NCBI GenBank assembly: GCA_002794775.1
Contig: NBAY01000042.1
Span: 310,001 to 374,000, forward strand
Source of the DNA: Porodaedalea pini
Taxonomy: Eukaryota > Basidiomycota > Agaricomycetes > Hymenochaetales > Hymenochaetaceae
Reading direction: 5' to 3'
Length of the DNA: 64,000 nucleotides
Below are positions 33,947 through 45,020 of this stretch, one piece after another (position 1 is the first letter of the stretch; the number at the start of each line of letters is the position of its first letter). The notes beneath the pieces were generated by a model that had not been told where the DNA came from, did no database searches, and saw only the letters and a list, made by a program, of their open reading frames with translations. The translations under genes and the position numbers were made by a program.

Positions 33947-34110
33947 CACAGATATCACCAAAGCCTACCAGGATATCCTCAATCAAAGCGACCTGGACTA
34001 GGCTCTCTTATTCGTCGAGAAAGGTACCGATGACCTCAAGCTGCAGAGCTCCGGAGATGGCAGGCCTGAAGAGCTTGAAGACGAATTCCTCAACGCCAGC
34101 TCTGTTCAAC
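33947..34110 (+). pseudogene. stray fragment of the Abp1 first exon
   Basis: Closely matches 61138-61290, the start of the Abp1 ADF-homology domain: ATATC.CCAAAGCCTACCAG, GAGAAAGGTACC.A.GACCTC, AAGCTGCAGAG.TCCGGAGAT and GA.GACGAATT. It carries an in-frame TAG where the gene has TGG (D-W-A), lacks the start codon and the remaining exons, and continues into unrelated sequence. A dead partial duplicate. Confidence 0.85.
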
Positions 34111-34292
34111 TCAGCATAGCATGCCTCACTCTCTAGTAGTACGGCATCCTGATGTTCCTATTTCGCTACCCTAACCAGACAATATACCTTCCCCCCTTAT
34201 CTACTACAAGCACACTCATCTGGAACTTCGTCGTTCCACTTCTTCTGTTCTTCTGTTCCGGTTCTAATCGTTTCGCTAGACTGCCTCGAGCC

Positions 34293-34306
34293 CTCGAACA
34301 TTCGAA
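34293..34306 (+). promoter_or_regulatory. conserved upstream motif of copy 3
   Basis: CTCGAACATTCGAA with the flanking GGTTCTAATCG and TTGTACTAG blocks also seen before copies 1 and 2. Confidence 0.5.
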
Positions 34307-34653
34307 TGTGATGCGAAGTTGTACTAGCAGGAAGATGTAAGGGCAAGCTTCGCAATCGGATCGGTATTACGAAGCGAGACGACAAGGTTCGAGAGCATGC
34401 GTGGGCGCGCCGCACTGGTGTTCGACTAACGAAAGAACATATTAGAGCGGCGAAACTCTACTCTAGATAAAGACGGCCATCCAGACGTGTGAAAGACACA
34501 AAACCTGCTGCTCTCGGAAAGCTCTGACTAAAGTGTTCCTCATCTAAGCTCTTGACTGGCATACTACTCCCTAAATCTGAGCCTTGCTCAGACTTTGTCG
34601 TCTCAGAATTTGATCCTGGATGTCCAAAGGGCGATCCTGGCCACGAAGATGAC

Positions 34654-36486
34654 ATGCCTCTGGACGACCGACATGAGAGGCATCCCGAGGCCCGCAAAAG
34701 GGCTGACTCTGCTACAACCTTCGCATATCCTCTGTTCGAGACCGATTTTGAAGAAGACGGCAGCGAGTCCGAATACACCCCGTCTAGGACTGTATCTCCA
34801 ATGTCCCAAACAATGTCCAGGTCCAGCGCTCGGTTGATCAGGGCTAAACTCTCGAGGAGCCGGAATGCCGATGTCGACATGGAATATGCTAGCTATGATA
34901 AAATATCGTCTGGGCGCTCCAAACAGCTGCATGAACGCAAGACAAGAAAGTCCGTGGTGCGGTCCTCTCCTCACGTTCGAAAGAAGCAATTCGCATTGGC
35001 ACGCATCGAAGACAATATCATGATGGTGTAAGTCAATTCAATTGCCGCTACTCATTACTGAAAATCTGACATTTGGTTTGACTCGTTCAGCGAAGTGCAA
35101 TCTAGTACTAGGAGTAAACATATACTCTCGATAAATGAGCGGCCCCCGTTGGAGGTCCTATATGGATTCTTGAAACATGATATGTCTGGCCTACGTAACC
35201 ACGACCAAAGGATACACAGGATGAAGTCAGACAGAGACATCATCCTCGCTGACGATTACGGAAGTACCGGCCGTTGCCAAGGCTGCAAGAAGCTCATTAA
35301 AGTTCCACGGCTGTATCGTTGGATAAATCATAAGATGAGGTGTCGGCATCTCCAGTGAGCTTGGGTACAAAACGTCTTTGTTTCGTGCGCTGACAGTCAA
35401 CACCGTCAGATCAAGGCTCCGCGAAGAGCTCAGTATGCAGGGGGATCATCCAAGCGAAGTCGAAAAAGGACCAACTGCTGATTCAGGAGGAAACGATGGC
35501 GATAATAGCAACGGATTGTCTCGACGATTCGAAGTCGAGCAAAACCCGATATGTCCAATGAATACTCTGACAGGCGCATTCAGTCAGAATGAGCTTGTCT
35601 CCGTTCGAGTAGGAGACAAAATCGAGCCCTTGTGAGTCCAATATGCATTACAGCCATGAGGTCCCGTGGTGATGTGCGAACTGATCCGTGCTTTTTTTTG
35701 CCAGCCATTACACCTCAGCGCATGGAGAGATCCGCCTGAATGGGAAGACGCTGTCAGAGGTTTTTTATGGGATGGAACTTCCGAAAGGCGGCGCCCGACG
35801 ATGGTTGCTGTTTAATACTGACCCAGACATGAAGACATTCTCGATGGTAGATCGAACCTGTGTGTGTCGTGGATGTGACGAAAAGGTCAACATTGCGAAA
35901 ACATCCTCTTGGCTAACCCACCGTTTTCAATGCCATATCCTTCAGTGGGTCTACTTTACCCTGCACATTTGCGACGTACTGTGACTGATTGACTCGAGGA
36001 AGAAAGCACAGGGTCCTGCCGGCTTCTGCGCACGGCCTTCTTGAAAGTGACGTTGAGAACACAGAGAGTGTTAGTACTCACCTTGCATCCGCATGCAAGG
36101 CCTCTCCCTCGACCCCACGCGTGTCTTGCGCAAGTCTGAAAAGGAGTTATCCAGCAAAACGAAAGCACAGGGAAGCCTTTAGTGCGGGAAGAGACGAAGA
36201 TGGCACCTTGTTCGTGCCTTCCCGGCAAGGCCCCAAAATGAGAAAGCAGGCGCACCTAAATTCCAAGCAGCCTCGCAACATCAGAATGTACAATGGCCCC
36301 GAGACGACGATTCACCACATGGATAATGATGCAGCAGGATTCAGCGATATTTTCCAAAGATCGACGGACACAGAGTATATCGACGATGGTGCGGAGGCAC
36401 TGGAAGGATTGGTAGTAGGATTCATTCAAGCTAGTTACGGAGTTCTTTGCAAGATCACGCAATTTTTCGACGAGAACTTCGAGTAG
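34654..36486 (+). CDS. five-exon protein with two C2HC modules, copy 3 (about 527 aa)
   Basis: Exons 34654-35027, 35091-35354, 35410-35631, 35705-35944 and 36003-36486 join in phase 2, parallel to copy 2. The ATG used by copies 1 and 2 is ATA here (near 34561), so the likely start is the next in-frame ATG at 34654 (MPLDDRHERHPEARKR). Module 1 has CQGCKKLIKVPRLYRWINHK and module 2 has TCVCRGCDEKV...WLTHRFQC, both C-x2-C-x11-W-x2-H-x3-C. The tail ends CKITQFFDENFE. All fingers and splice sites are kept, so it may be functional despite the altered start. It lies beside an Abp1 fragment upstream and the gene-carrying insertion downstream. Function unknown. Confidence 0.65.
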
Positions 36487-37003
36487 ACGAAAGCTTGTGA
36501 TTTCAAGTTCGAAATGTACGAGGCAGGTTGCAGATATCAGAATATACTGGTACGAGGAAAGAGAGTAAATAATACATATATGTGTGTACACCAAGAACGC
36601 CAAGCAGTAAATTAGACTCGACACGACACACAAAGCGTGATAGTTAATACACATCAGGAAAAACCTCCCCAGCGGAAAATAGCGGAATCGCCGGAATCAG
36701 CCGGTGATTCCGACTGATTCCATACTAGGCAGATTCTATAAGGGTGTTCCGTATTCCGTGGTATTCTAGACTTTCTCTAGTATTCTATGTCATTTATTTG
36801 TGCATTCCAGTAGTTCTTCGTCATTTATTTGTGCATTTCAATTTTTCTTCATTGTTTATTCGTGTATTCCGATTTTCCTTCCTCATTTATTTGCGTATTC
36901 CAAACTTTCATCAATATAAATTATGCTATTCCGTACTCATTCCATACATGTCCGTAATTACTCAACCTACTTAACAAACAGGTCATGGAGCACACCAGGA
37001 AGA

Positions 37004-37527
37004 TCACCGTGAATAATAGCCACAATGCTGATCATAGATATGGCAGTCTCCAGTTCTGTGAGTGCTATTGGCGCCAGACTCGATGGGTGGGTACTGCACC
37101 TGATTGAAGGGAATGGCACACGACTTTGCGCCTGTGGACGGCGCGCGTACGTCTTGTGGTTCCAAGCTATGTAGAATAGAATAATGGTCAGCTCCCTTTA
37201 GCAAAGTGGGGGAAGGAGAGGAGACACGCACTTGCGTCCACTGTGCTCCTTGATGTCGTCTTCGCACACTTTCTCTTCGCACCACGGAAGGACTGCAACA
37301 TATTTGCTGTCGAGTGTCGGCACGACATCGTCCCATTTGGTTACGACACGCAGGTGAGACATATACAGAGTGTACAGAGCCTTCGTGCGCTCGAACATCT
37401 GTTGAATAGTCTTGAGAAGTGCAGGTACGGGAGTCTCCTCCACGCCCATATCACGTCGCACAGAACGTGTTTGCTTCTTCTGGATATCAACCGGACCGAA
37501 TTCAAGGCGAAGTGGAACACCCTGGAC
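37004..37527 (-). pseudogene. C-terminal fragment of a cytosolic prolyl-tRNA synthetase
   Basis: On the minus strand an exon begins after an intron end (TTTTTGTCCAG) with GVPLRLEFGPVDIQKKQTRS. It continues VRRDMGVEETPVPALLKTIQ and KWDDVVPTLDSKYVAVLPWC. After a further intron come APSTGAKSCAIPFNQV. These are the anticodon-binding and C-terminal zinc regions of eukaryotic ProRS/EPRS. The usual Cys-containing end is replaced by unrelated residues, and the catalytic domain is absent, so it is not a functional synthetase. Confidence 0.75.
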
Positions 37528-39315
37528 AAAAAGTCATTTGTAAGTCCACACGAAAACCGAGAAATAAGGAATGATTGAATTTTTGCGCCGACTATTCTCC
37601 GACTTCTCCTGCATGGGCTTCGAACGGGGAAGCAGGTTGAGTCTGGGACACTGAGCAGGTTGGGCAGGTTCCACAGGTGCGTTGTGGGTCAAGTGGACGC
37701 TCGTTGTACGGCTTGACGGGTGACTTGGACGAGACGAGGATGCAGTAGGAGCCTCATTAGCGGCCTCAGCGGCCTGCAGCATCTGGAACATGTTCGTGTT
37801 CGAACTCGTCCTTGAAAGGCTCGCACTGTCGTGCTTGCTGTCTCCCTTCTTCGTGAAGACGCTAGTGGGTTCGAAGTTCATGGTGCCACTGCCCTTCTGA
37901 ATCTTGCCAGAGTTCGTCAGATCACCCGCCTCGTTTGCAGGCCTCGAAGGGCCAGAGAAGACAGCCCATCCGTCGGGACCGACTTGAACATTTCCGTCAC
38001 GATCATGGCCACGGCGTGAACCACCGCGAGACATGGCCGACCGCGCTAAGTTATGTTGCTCCTGTTGCGCCTTCTCTTTCGTGGCCTGTATATTGGTAAG
38101 CTCAAGTGAAATCGAGTAACAAAGCAAGAGCGCGTACCGCCTGAGCGATTGTCGACGGAGCAGCGACCGAGTTGCGGGTAGTCCATTTCCTTTCCCGCAA
38201 TTCAATCACATCCTGTCCAAGAAAGTCAGCTCAACGAAAGGCTAGGAAACAGAGGGTACGCACTTGTAACATGAACTGCATACAAGACGACACGTTGCTG
38301 CTCTTCGCAAGCTCCTTCATCCGACTGAAATAGACGTCCATGTGTCCGCGAGCCTTAAGAGGTATCGAGCGCCTGACAAACACTTGTCAGTAGTTTACAT
38401 ATACTTTTGATCTCTTCCTCCTCGGGATTGTCGACGTTGTTGAGCAGCTTCTTGATGCACTCATGCATGATACGTTCCGTGAGCATCTGAAGATCGAAGA
38501 GCTCACCGATGAACTTGACGAGTCTGAGACCTTGACGCTTGGCCTTCTGTGCAGCGTGGTATCCGTCTGAGTACAGCGCGTTCTCGCAAGCCTCCTTGTT
38601 TTCTTCCTTTTCATTGGCATCCTTAACAGCCTGATCCTCTGTCGCCTTCACGAGAGCCGCTGCCGCCATCGACTCCTTCTGTGTCCAGCCGCGCTCGAAG
38701 TCTTCCTGACAGCGATTCAGAAGGTACTTACGGAAAAGCAGATCACCTGTAATCGGCTTGCCCTCAGCATTGCGGATACCATCATCCTGCACGTTCGGAC
38801 TGGACTGCTCCATCATCTTACGGCATAAGCGAGCATACATCTCACTCCAGGCCGCCTCATCCGTCGCCCTCTCGAACACAAGCCGAATGAGCTGAATGAG
38901 CGTACGCCCATCCTTCACGCTCTCACTTTTGTTTGCCCACGCAATGATCTGGTTTGAGATGGACTACAACTTCTCAATAGTGGGCTTGTTGAGCAGCAAA
39001 TGGACTTTCTTGTCCACAATCTCGGGTGAATCTGTGTCAATTGAGGCCCCACACCTGGACGTGCTGCCCGCGACCCAGCGGTTCGCAGACTGCTCGGCGC
39101 GACGTGTTTGAAGGAGGAAGTAGCATTCACGTTGGACTGATTGGCAGAAGCACTGATACGGTCCGACTCGTTGCGTGTTGAGCAGCCACATTTCCTACGC
39201 GTACGCTTGTTGCCCACAGCGCCCGCGCCACCTGACTGGAAGAGCGAACCATAGGCGATGGACGCCCGCCTGCGAATGGAAGGCCGCCGTGCCCACCACT
39301 CATTGACGTCGAGCA
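37528..39315 (-). pseudogene. eIF4G fragment covering the MIF4G region
   Basis: Minus-strand exons encode, in order, SMSGGHGGLPFAGGRPSPMV, NESDRISASANQSNVNATSS, IDTDSPEIVDKKVHLLLNKP, ISNQIIAWANKSE, WSEMYARLCRKMMEQSSPNV, FRKYLLNRCQEDFERGW, HMDVYFSRMKELAKSSNVSS, DVIELRERKWTTRNSVAAPS and VGPDGWAVFSGPS, all eIF4G signatures. Lesions: TTG TAG in place of the F-D-S codons (about 38967), a one-base insertion at DTS/LKARG (about 38365), and a further shift near 39150-39260. The 5' end and the MA3/C-terminal part are missing. Its 3' end is fused directly to an intron of the synthetase fragment. Confidence 0.8.
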
Positions 39316-39694
39316 CATGAAGCACTTTTCACTTGACAGTTTGTTCAGTGCAGAGAAGTTCAGACTTTACGGTCTTCGGCTTGAAGATGAGCAAGTTGAA
39401 AGTCGGAAGTCGGACGGCGTGTTGCCTGCGGCAGTGAGTGCGTCCCACCAGGCGGCCGGTAAGGCTACTGCTGTGTGCATAATGGTTGCGGTGGGTGTGA
39501 TCGAGGGTATGTTCAGACGTTCTGTAAGGACATCGGCGCCAGACATATTGGAGTGGTAGCAGATGTGAAGGCGATGTGTGGTGTGTCGCATCAAAACCAA
39601 CATACATGTGATCAAGTTCCCACACCTCTTCTGTGGACGACGCATCCAGGTGTGGGAAATTGGACTTAGCAGTTTTTGTCACCTGAAGTGCCTC
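39316..39694. other. unidentified segment in the EPRS/eIF4G element
   Basis: GC-balanced DNA with open frames on both strands (for example minus MSGADVLTERLNIPSITPTA) that resembles exon sequence but matches no family I recognise. Possibly a third captured fragment. Confidence 0.35.
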
Positions 39695-40325
39695 CAAATA
39701 CAAAATACATCATATCTAACTCAATTCTTCACAAAAACTCTTCAAAAAAGTTGCTAAATTTATGTTTCAATGGTTTCAAAAATGTGTTTGAGCTTAGAGG
39801 ACAGAATATGGAATATTGAGGCTGCAGTAGTGGGAATATGTGTTTTTCTAGCAAAACTCCTTCCCTGAATTTCCCTGAGCTCAATTTTGAAGCTAACGGC
39901 ATGAAATGGTTGGAGAATGGTCTGTATAATGTATATTGAATTTTAGATGGCTTATAACAATGCAGGCAATTTTTTGAAGACTGTCTGAGTCAAGCAAATT
40001 TGTGAGTTTCAGCACAACAGTCAAGCAGAACAAGAGGAGACATTAATATTCACTTTAGTTCAGCCCTCATAAAATCAACCATATAATATATAGACCATTC
40101 TCCAACAAGTGTCATGTCATTAGCTTCAAATTTGAGCTCAGTAAAAATCAAGGAAGGAGTTTTGCTGGAAAAACATCTATTCTCACTACTGCAGCTTTAA
40201 TATTCCACCTTCTGTCCACTAAGCTCACAAAATTCTAGAAGCCATCGAAACATAAATTTAGCAACTTTTTTGAACTGATTCTGTGAAGAATTGAGTGAGA
40301 TATAGATTTTATAAGTTTCTGAGGT
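39695..40325. repeat. nested foldback MITE in the EPRS/eIF4G element
   Basis: The left half (39695-39940) is an imperfect inverted copy of the right half (40085-40325). Shared words include CTCAATTCTTCAC, AAAAAAGTTGCTAAATTTAT, TGTTTTTC.AGCAAAACTCC and TTGGAGAATGGTCT. Arms of about 230-245 bp surround a 150-bp centre. AT-rich and non-coding. Confidence 0.75.
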
Positions 40326-40609
40326 GCTCAAATGCTGCATTTGCTATGACATTTTCTGTCTCATTCCACAACTCACCTTGCCGATTCCAGCAAATTCCAA
40401 TACAATTTTATTTTTCTACTCAATTTCGTGCAATTCCACAAACCACCTTGCCGGTTCTAGCAAATTCCAATACAGATCCTTTTTTCTACTCAATTCCGTG
40501 CAATTCCAAGGGGTCCAAATCTATCCTAATGCCATTCCAAACTATTCTACAAATGTCTTTCTATTCTAAAATTATTCTATGATATTCTGTTGGGAGGTTT
40601 TTCCTGATG

Positions 40610-42766
40610 CAAGGGGAATGTTGAGAAAAACTTTACGCCTGAAAACAGCACTGCCTGCTTAGAAGAGTGCGCATCATGTCCAAAAACAGTGCAGAGCATA
40701 CATATACTCAACGGCAGCCTGAAAGTTCCTGCTGTTCTGTATATTTGCAGCGCATGTAGTATATATTCTCGAGTGCTCGAGCATCTCCTATGCAACCGCA
40801 GCAAAAAAAAAAAAGAACCTCATTCTAGACCTGATCCCTTTGATTTTTCAGTAACTTGACGGAACCTTTTCTCCAAGTTGTGACGGCGATCTGCTTCCGA
40901 CTCCAAAATCCTTATAGTGCTTATATTTAGGCATTGCTCTTTCCTTATCTTTTTGGTATGTTGTAATGTAATCCAAGGTCATCTTGTCGAGGCATGAGTA
41001 CGTATTGTCGTTACGCCTTATCTGAATTACGTGCTTGTTTTGTGAGTTAAACTGCTCTGGCGTCTACTTCCCAGTGCTTGGGTTTTTGAAAATTACAGCC
41101 GTAACAATCATGTGATCGTCCCCGTCATGCAGCAAAAGACATGCGACGCAGTCGGCAAGCGCAAGCGCAGGAGAATGATGACAGTTACTTGCTCCTTGAC
41201 AATAAATCCTTGAGTCCTTAGTCCCAGTGAAAATTAGCAATTGTGGCATCGAGTCGGATCGAGTGAAATATCACCATCAAATGAGCATCGAATGAAATCG
41301 AGTGCTGGACGTTTTTATGTTGTGAAATCTAATACCACTCGTAATCACTCGATGTTTGTGATTTGAAAATTGAGTAGAAACGAGTGAAATCGAGCCTCTT
41401 CGCAGCCTTAAAATTTGTACTTTTGATGACCATTCGATATCACAATATGAAAACGTCCCACACTCGATTTCCACTCGATGTTGATTTCTGGTTAGATCTC
41501 ACTCTATATGATTCTATACCACAATTGCTATTTTTCCCTGGGCCTTAGTATGCGGCCAAAGACCCTCGGAGATATGGAAGTTCAAGCATTCGCCTGCGTT
41601 GCATCGCAAACTCGACCTCAAAGGCAACGCCGATTCAGCGAAGCGTCTAGCAAGTCCAAATCGGTTGCTATTCAAAATGAGAGGGGAAATTTTTCAGATG
41701 AGGAGATCGACTGCACGGCCGTGTGGAGGAGTACGTGCCGGAGGCCAAGGCGCAGCGTAAGCATATCGGAGCAATCACTGTGGCTCGTGGAAGTAGTGAT
41801 GGACATGCAGGGACTTGTTGGCGAGCACCTCATCGAGGGCAGGCACGTTGTTGATTGTCCTATTCAGCCCTCACCGTCACCAATAATAATGATATTGTCG
41901 AGACCATCACCGCAGGGTTCTACCACCAATGGATCGCGGATCGACGGAGCTGTAGCTAGTAATTCGTTCCCACACTTTGCAGACGCGCTTCGCGCGTCGC
42001 AGCACATGACCGCGTCCCTCATGCACGCATACACCACGACGCGTGAGTCTGCCGTCTGTCTCTCCCGCACGATCCGCTGGGTACGTCCCAATGTCTCCTA
42101 CTTTCCGTGTTCTCATCACAGAATATCTGAAATTACATTCGCGCTTTCGAATCTCCGAATCACGTTGTACATGTGATCCCAAAATCAGTGCTCTCACTAC
42201 GCAACTTTCAAAGAAGTTTTACTTGTCTATCGGTCTTGATATTTATTACGTTTAGTATTGACATCGTCGTTCCAGTCCTCACTGATAAATTTGACGACTC
42301 GACCGCAATCCCCAGCGCCCCGCACTACGTGGCAAGTTAGTGATGTCCATCACCACGACTATTCTCAATCAAAGTGCAGAACAGTCAGCCACCCTTAACC
42401 TTCGTACGAGGGTCTTCACTGATTGTGTCCCATCGCTACCGTGGACGCGCAACAAGCAATAGATGGACCCCGTTTCTCTTGTCCCCAAAGCTCACTTCAA
42501 ATTCGAGAAGTCTTTCCGAGAGGGAGAGCGGGTGTTTCACGGCTTGCGAGGCTCTAGAGTTTTTAGGTCTGACCAGCGCACACAATCGACGAAGTTTATT
42601 CAGCAAAAGCATATCTCTCGATGCGACCGATCCCCTTACATAGCACTACGCATAGGGCTTTACAACAACAAAGAAACGTAAATCGCGCCCACATGGAGCT
42701 AAGTATTCTACGCATCTGTTTCATATGTTCGTCTAGATTTAGAGTTCATATCTAAGCTTCTAAGGC
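40610..42766. other. intergenic part of duplication unit 1
   Basis: Parallels 54900-57535 of unit 2, with extensive similarity interrupted by insertions. Contains a MITE (41222-41544). The open frame 41508-42176 (plus) starts inside the MITE and has only a decayed counterpart in unit 2, so I do not call it a gene. Confidence 0.5.
41222..41544. mobile_element. MITE, CCCAGTGAAAATTAG family, copy b
   Basis: 323 bp with inverted ends TCCCAGTGAAAATTAGCAAT and the near complement (ATTGCTATTTTTCCCTGGGC). It is flanked by TTAG on both sides (41218-41221 and 41545-41548). Unit 2 has a single TTAG and no insertion at 55683-55686, giving an empty site. Confidence 0.8.
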
Positions 42767-44044
42767 CTACATGAGCGATACAACAACATTCTCTTGCCGG
42801 AGGGACACGTCCTGACTCGACGGGACCACCCTCGGGAGAAGTGGCACCTGGCGGGTCTTCTGGATCTCAAGACCTTTGCTTCCGAAATAGCGTCCGCCTT
42901 CAAAGCTCCAACAGTCCATTCCCCGAGGCCAGTTCGCAAGTCCGTTAAGGTACTGCTGAACCTGGCGGTCCATGTCGGGACCCCAGGAAGGCACGCGTTT
43001 CAGGCCGTCCAAAAATTTCTTCTCGGCATCGCGGTGGTAGTTGAGGACCCAGAGCATAGCGCCCTCAAAGTCGGTCTTCAACTCGCGCATGACCACAGTG
43101 ACAATATTGGAACGGTCGTCACCTGTCGCATGCTCCCTGTTGTACGAAACGATATCCTGCAGTTTATTTAATGCTCGACGCTTTGGTTATGGGTGTAAGA
43201 CTCACGTTACCAAGGAGGATCAAGTCCGAAATGTGTATAGACAGCTCAACGATGATAGGATGGCAGAATACTTCATCTGGGAGATTGAGATCGAGCTCTA
43301 GAGGAACGTACGAAGGTCGACAGCCAGCATTATCGCGGCGAAACTTGAAATAGGATGCAATCGAGTGGTATGTGTTGTTGTCGCGATAGGCTGCCTGCTG
43401 AACGGCGGACTCAAGGAAGTCGATCATGCTTTCGATCATATGGCGCTGGGAGGTCGGACTCGCAGTCTTGATTGCCAGCTCCCAGAACCTGACGAAACGG
43501 CTTAGGAAAATGAATGACTTTGAAGGTTACGTAGACCTACTCACTGCCGTGTAATTTCGCCGAGAACAACCTCTCCCTCAGGACGGGACTTATGAGGATT
43601 GTTGAGAGCGTCGACAATGATGTCAGCCATACCGCGAACTACTGGCTCAGACTCCACATCGGTGTACTCGTCAATGACAAAGACCAGATTCATATAATCG
43701 CAACCAGTACGAAGATGTTCTGCTCAATTACATTTAGTTTCTTAATATTAAATCACTGCGGATATCGCCTACCCTTCGAGAGACGAGGATATGTGAGAGC
43801 GGCAAGGAGAGCTAGTGTCAAATGCTCGTCATTAATGCAAGCAGGAAGGGGCCGGTAGTCAAATTCACTGACCAAAATCACACTTGTCGAAAGCATTCTG
43901 GGACTGGACGGAAAACGCCTTGAAGCTGTAGAACCAAGCGTTGGACTCTGCCTTTACTTCTTCATAGAGTGGGTTGATTTCTCGAGTCCAAGGCCAGTTG
44001 GCCATGGTCTCGGGAAGATAGAGCACCTTGGCTGGGTTGGACAT
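42767..44044 (-). CDS. sesquiterpene synthase 1 (protoilludene-synthase-like)
   Basis: Minus strand, start ATG at 44044 ([20 protein letters not shown]), stop at 42767; five exons, about 350 aa. The metal-binding motifs of class I terpene cyclases are present: the Asp-rich [10 protein letters not shown] (D-E-x-x-D), the NSE motif formed across an intron (N then [16 protein letters not shown]-x-x-S-x-x-x-E), and the downstream R-Y pair (EGGRYFG). The length is normal for fungal sesquiterpene synthases, which cyclise farnesyl diphosphate with Mg2+. Overall resemblance is to the mushroom clade that includes delta-6-protoilludene synthases, but the product cannot be read from sequence. No cytochrome P450 or other tailoring gene is visible nearby. 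Paralogue of 57536-58815. Confidence 0.85.
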
Positions 44045-45020
44045 GGCTGAGTTGTACTAGAGACGAAGAGCTCGATGGTCTGTATTTGTACTCTTGAATA
44101 ATTTTCTAGACAGATTTTTGAAACACATGGCCGCACTCTTGAGCTTTGGGACAGTGGCGTCGAACATTCATGACAGATATCTGATTTGAGATAATATTAG
44201 CACGGTTAGTTTCAGTCAGCAGGAGAGAAGGGAAGCGACAAGAGCGCTGACATGGGCGGGTGTAAGCGTGTCTTCTTTTTCTCGTAGCTGGGTCCGCGAT
44301 ATTTATCTGCACGCTAGCTCGGGTATGACTCGGAGGGAAGCACTAGTACTTACAGTCTGATCGGTGATTGGAATACATAAAGTGAACGATTTTCAACTTC
44401 ACTCGCCGTGCTTGAATCTCATGCTTTATCCAGTTGACGTTAAGGAACACGGAAGGTTCACACATCGAGCCTTGCGGTCGCTTCAAAACGGGAGCTAGAG
44501 AGTCTAAGAGACTCATAAGGTTCGAAACAACCGCTGTAAATCATGTGTCCATCAGACATTTGAAACGCAAATCAAGGATGCGAGCAGTGGACATGCAAGG
44601 TCGATGCCAAAACAAAACAGATGTAAAGGAGGTCTAACGCGAAGCAGCGATAAAAGACGATGGAAGTAGTCCACCTCAGGATATTGTCCAGCCATCAATA
44701 TGAGGAGAGCAGAAAGACGGTGAGGGAAGTCAAGCGACGCGGCTATTCCTTCCATCATGAGTCTGATTGTGATGCATGGCCGGGAGTACCTACCCTTTCC
44801 CGTAGGATAAGATACCATACATTGTAGTTCTCGTCAGCGATGTTCGAAGTAGCAATCCAGCTTGAATTCTTACGCACCTTCGCGTTGATATCCATTTTTT
44901 CGGGCGTTGCGGCGACCCTTGCTGGGAGTACTCATCAGGGCGAGCCCAGGATGAAGTGCTACACATATATGCAATCAGTACTGCTCCTAATGGAGGCAAA
45001 GGACATACGTGACGTGAAGA
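44045..45020. other. upstream region of terpene synthase 1, unit 1 end
   Basis: Promoter side of the synthase; parallels 58816-59882. The similarity to unit 2 ends at ACGTGACGTGAAG, where the sequence passes into a truncated C2HC exon. That point is the junction of the tandem duplication. Confidence 0.6.

Larger units (their letters stand above)
36652..40609. mobile_element. TIR-bounded element carrying EPRS and eIF4G fragments
   Basis: Bounded by an 18-bp inverted repeat, CATCAGGAAAAACCTCCC (36652-36669 and 40592-40609). Both ends are rich in ATTCC/GGAAT words within 300-350 bases, like subterminal repeats. The paralogous locus in the second duplication unit (about 54890-54920) reads straight through from GTGATAGT to TTGAGAAAA without it, so it is an insertion of about 3.95 kb. 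No transposase is seen and no clear target duplication is visible. It carries two host gene fragments on the minus strand and a nested foldback repeat, so it behaves like a Pack-type non-autonomous transposon. Confidence 0.7.

Noticed and set aside
35401..35635. Separate small gene starting at MQGDHPSEVE
   Set aside because: Phase-2 splicing from the preceding finger exon fits in copies 1, 2 and 3, so it is an internal exon.
36652..40609. Helitron assignment for the EPRS/eIF4G element
   Set aside because: It has matching 18-bp inverted ends and no CTRR/hairpin 3' end, which fits a TIR transposon better.
41508..42176. 222-aa plus-strand gene
   Set aside because: The frame begins inside a MITE and its counterpart in unit 2 is not open.
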